Notes under the pieces: generated by a model
Told to the model about the DNA's origin: nothing
What the model saw: only the letters and a program-made list of their open reading frames with translations
Database searches by the model: none
Shown here: positions 52,198-53,905 of the stretch, piece by piece
How the letters are laid out: each line of letters opens with the position of its first letter
How positions within the stretch are numbered: the stretch's first letter is position 1
Translations under genes and position numbers: made by a program
Assembly: GCA_031269345.1 (NCBI GenBank)
Contig: JAISZH010000168.1
Location: forward strand, 1-53,905
Direction of reading: 5' to 3'
Source of the DNA: Desulfovibrio sp.
Lineage (GTDB): Bacteria; Desulfobacterota; Desulfovibrionia; Desulfovibrionales; Desulfovibrionaceae
DNA length: 53,905 nt

Positions 52198-53905
52198 ATG
52201 AGCAATCCCTTTTTCGACCGGCCGATCCTCAACTCGCCATATGCCGTACCTGAACGTCACTGGCAACTGAACGACGAAGGCCAGCCGACTCAAAAAATCA
52301 ACGAATTTCGCCGCCCGGCCAGTTTCATCACGCCTATCCCCAATCCTCAGAAATCCAAGGGCAAATCTAAGCAATTCAAGCTTCTGGCGGATGCCACCGC
52401 AAAGGCCATTTCCTCCGAAAGCCAGGAATACGAACTTACCACAATCATCAACGCGCTTCGGGGCGCGGTGGCTGAATGGCGCAAGGATGACCCCAAAAAC
52501 TGGAAAGTCACGCCGGAGACCACTCGATTGCTCCAACATTGGCGGCATCACAAATTCAGTGGATACCGTCCTTTTTTTTGTCAGCTTGAGGCCGTGGAAA
52601 CAGCGATATGGCTGACGGAAGTGGCGCCGAACGCCGGGAAAAAGGGGGAGCGCTTTCTTGAGCGTTTGAAAACCGCCAATTTGGAAGCCAACCCCGGCCT
52701 GAGCCGTCTGGCTTTGAAACTTGCCACCGGCGCGGGCAAGACCACGGTAATGGCAATGCTCATCGCATGGCAGACCGTCAATTCCGCCCGTTATCCCAAC
52801 AGCAGACGATTCACTCACGGTTTCCTTGTCGTCACCCCCGGCATCACGATCAAAGACCGTCTGCGCGTTTTACTGCCCACGGATGTGGACAGCTACTATC
52901 AATCCAGAGAACTGCTCCCCTCGGATATGCTTCTGGATATTCAGAAGGCGAAAATTGTCATTACCAATTTTCATGCCTTCAAACAGCGCGAAAAAACGGA
53001 ACTGTCCAGCACGGGGCGCGCCCTGATCAACGGCAGACACGCCAGTGACGAAAGCAAAATTAACACTGTTGAGCCTGAAGGACAAATGCTCCAGCGGGTT
53101 ATGGGCAGCCTGATGAGCATGAAGAATATCATGGTATTTAACGATGAAGCCCATCACTGCTACCGGGAAAAACCCGGCGACAAAGAAGATGTGAAGATTC
53201 AGGAAGGCGAAGACAAAAAAGACGCAACCAAAGAAGCCAATGACAACAACGAAGCGGCCCGCCTCTGGATTTCCGGTCTTGAGATTGTGCAGAAGAAACT
53301 CGGCGTCTCCCGCATATTCGATCTTTCAGCCACGCCGTTTTTTCTGCGCGGTTCAGGCTACAAGGAAGGGACGCTGTTTCCCTGGACAATGAGCGATTTT
53401 TCCCTCATGGACGCCATTGAATGCGGGATTGTGAAGCTCCCCCGCGTTCCCATAGCCGACAATCTGCCCGATGCCGCTGACGATATGCCCAAGTTCCGCG
53501 AACTCTGGAAGCATATCGGCAAGGACATGCCTAAATCCGGACGATCTTCAAAATTCAATGATCCGCAAGCCCTGGAATTGAAAAATCGGATTCTGCTCGT
53601 CAATGCGCTGAAAGCCTTGTACGGGCATTATGAAAAGACTTTCCATCTATGGGCGGATGCGAAGATTGACGTTCCACCCTGTTTTATCATCGTCTGCAAC
53701 AATACCTCCACCTCCAAGCTGGTTTATGACTACATCTCCGGCTATGCCCACGGTGAGAGCGGCGTCTTTTTCGACAGCAAATTTCCCCTGTTCAGCAATT
53801 ACGATGAGAACGGCAATCCCTACCCAAGGGCGCGGACGCTCCTTATTGACAGCCGGCAACTTGATTCCGGCGAAAAATTGAGTGAGGATTTCCGCAAACT
53901 CAACG
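52198..53905 (+). CDS. Type III restriction-like DEAD/DEAH helicase-nuclease, partial
   Basis: 569 aa up to the window end, no stop reached; it is missing from the ORF track for that reason. N-terminus MSNPFFDRPILNSPY resembles the BPTD_3080 type of restriction endonuclease. Walker A ATGAGKTTVMAM near residue 175, DEAH box FNDEAHHCY near 313, and motif III-like DLSATPFF near 375. It would cut or translocate DNA, probably with a methyltransferase partner, but none is present upstream; one may follow beyond the edge. Confidence 0.9.
   Translation, partial: MSNPFFDRPILNSPYAVPERHWQLNDEGQPTQKINEFRRPASFITPIPNPQKSKGKSKQFKLLADATAKAISSESQEYELTTIINALRGAVAEWRKDDPKNWKVTPETTRLLQHWRHHKFSGYRPFFCQLEAVETAIWLTEVAPNAGKKGERFLERLKTANLEANPGLSRLALKLATGAGKTTVMAMLIAWQTVNSARYPNSRRFTHGFLVVTPGITIKDRLRVLLPTDVDSYYQSRELLPSDMLLDIQKAKIVITNFHAFKQREKTELSSTGRALINGRHASDESKINTVEPEGQMLQRVMGSLMSMKNIMVFNDEAHHCYREKPGDKEDVKIQEGEDKKDATKEANDNNEAARLWISGLEIVQKKLGVSRIFDLSATPFFLRGSGYKEGTLFPWTMSDFSLMDAIECGIVKLPRVPIADNLPDAADDMPKFRELWKHIGKDMPKSGRSSKFNDPQALELKNRILLVNALKALYGHYEKTFHLWADAKIDVPPCFIIVCNNTSTSKLVYDYISGYAHGESGVFFDSKFPLFSNYDENGNPYPRARTLLIDSRQLDSGEKLSEDFRKLN

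Overview
This window reads as a chromosomal segment of a Gram-negative bacterium, most likely a Desulfobacterota (deltaproteobacterial) member near the Desulfovibrionaceae. The call rests on gene content: lipoprotein CpoB, a GmhA-type isomerase, a LonB/LonC-like protease, a DUF3536 GH57 enzyme, a Tat-exported flavoprotein and a split serine dehydratase. The DNA is GC-rich with compact overlapping operons. Species cannot be named from sequence alone.

Layout. 1-695 holds terminators and hairpin repeats only. 696-5011 has a chemoreceptor and a Tat-exported fumarate-reductase-like flavoprotein. 5115-8487 (minus strand) has an HpcH/HpaI aldolase with its own promoter and dyad, then a receiver-M50 protease-trpS operon. 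8834-15448 has a LytM-type M23 peptidase, tadA-ispG, and hisI-hisG-aroE. 15636-17618 is groES-groEL. 17780-24508 is a DHH phosphoesterase followed by thiS-thiG-thiH-thiE-thiD, running by overlap into sdaAB-sdaAA. 25175-30812 has an HD-GYP protein, a GH57 enzyme, a CgeB-like glycosyltransferase and gmhA. 31078-34803 is fmdB-hemC-lon-like, convergent with a cyclophilin. 35650-40830 has a family 9 glycosyltransferase, a small unknown gene, cpoB, proB and proA. 40838-44864 is an unusual trio: an acetyltransferase-TraB/GumN fusion, a convergent paralogous acetyltransferase, and a divergent radical SAM/SPASM protein. 45113-47401 is mutM and a CorC-like membrane protein. At 48110 a tRNA-Phe begins an accessory island: an integrase relic, a DUF262/HNH (GmrSD-like) protein, a RhuM-family protein, and a type III restriction-like helicase/nuclease cut by the window end.

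The most distinctive signal outside genes is a set of dispersed elements made of several consecutive hairpins. I name the families R1, R2, R3, R4 and R7. They fill most intergenic spaces, show compensatory changes between copies, fuse with one another, and in several places supply the stop codon or 5' leader of a neighbour. One R1 copy is bracketed by a perfect 15-bp direct repeat, as if inserted into the leader of the thi operon.

The best candidates for undescribed biology are this hairpin-element superfamily, the acetyltransferase/TraB/radical SAM trio, and the small tRNA-Phe defence cassette with candidate att and arm-type repeats.
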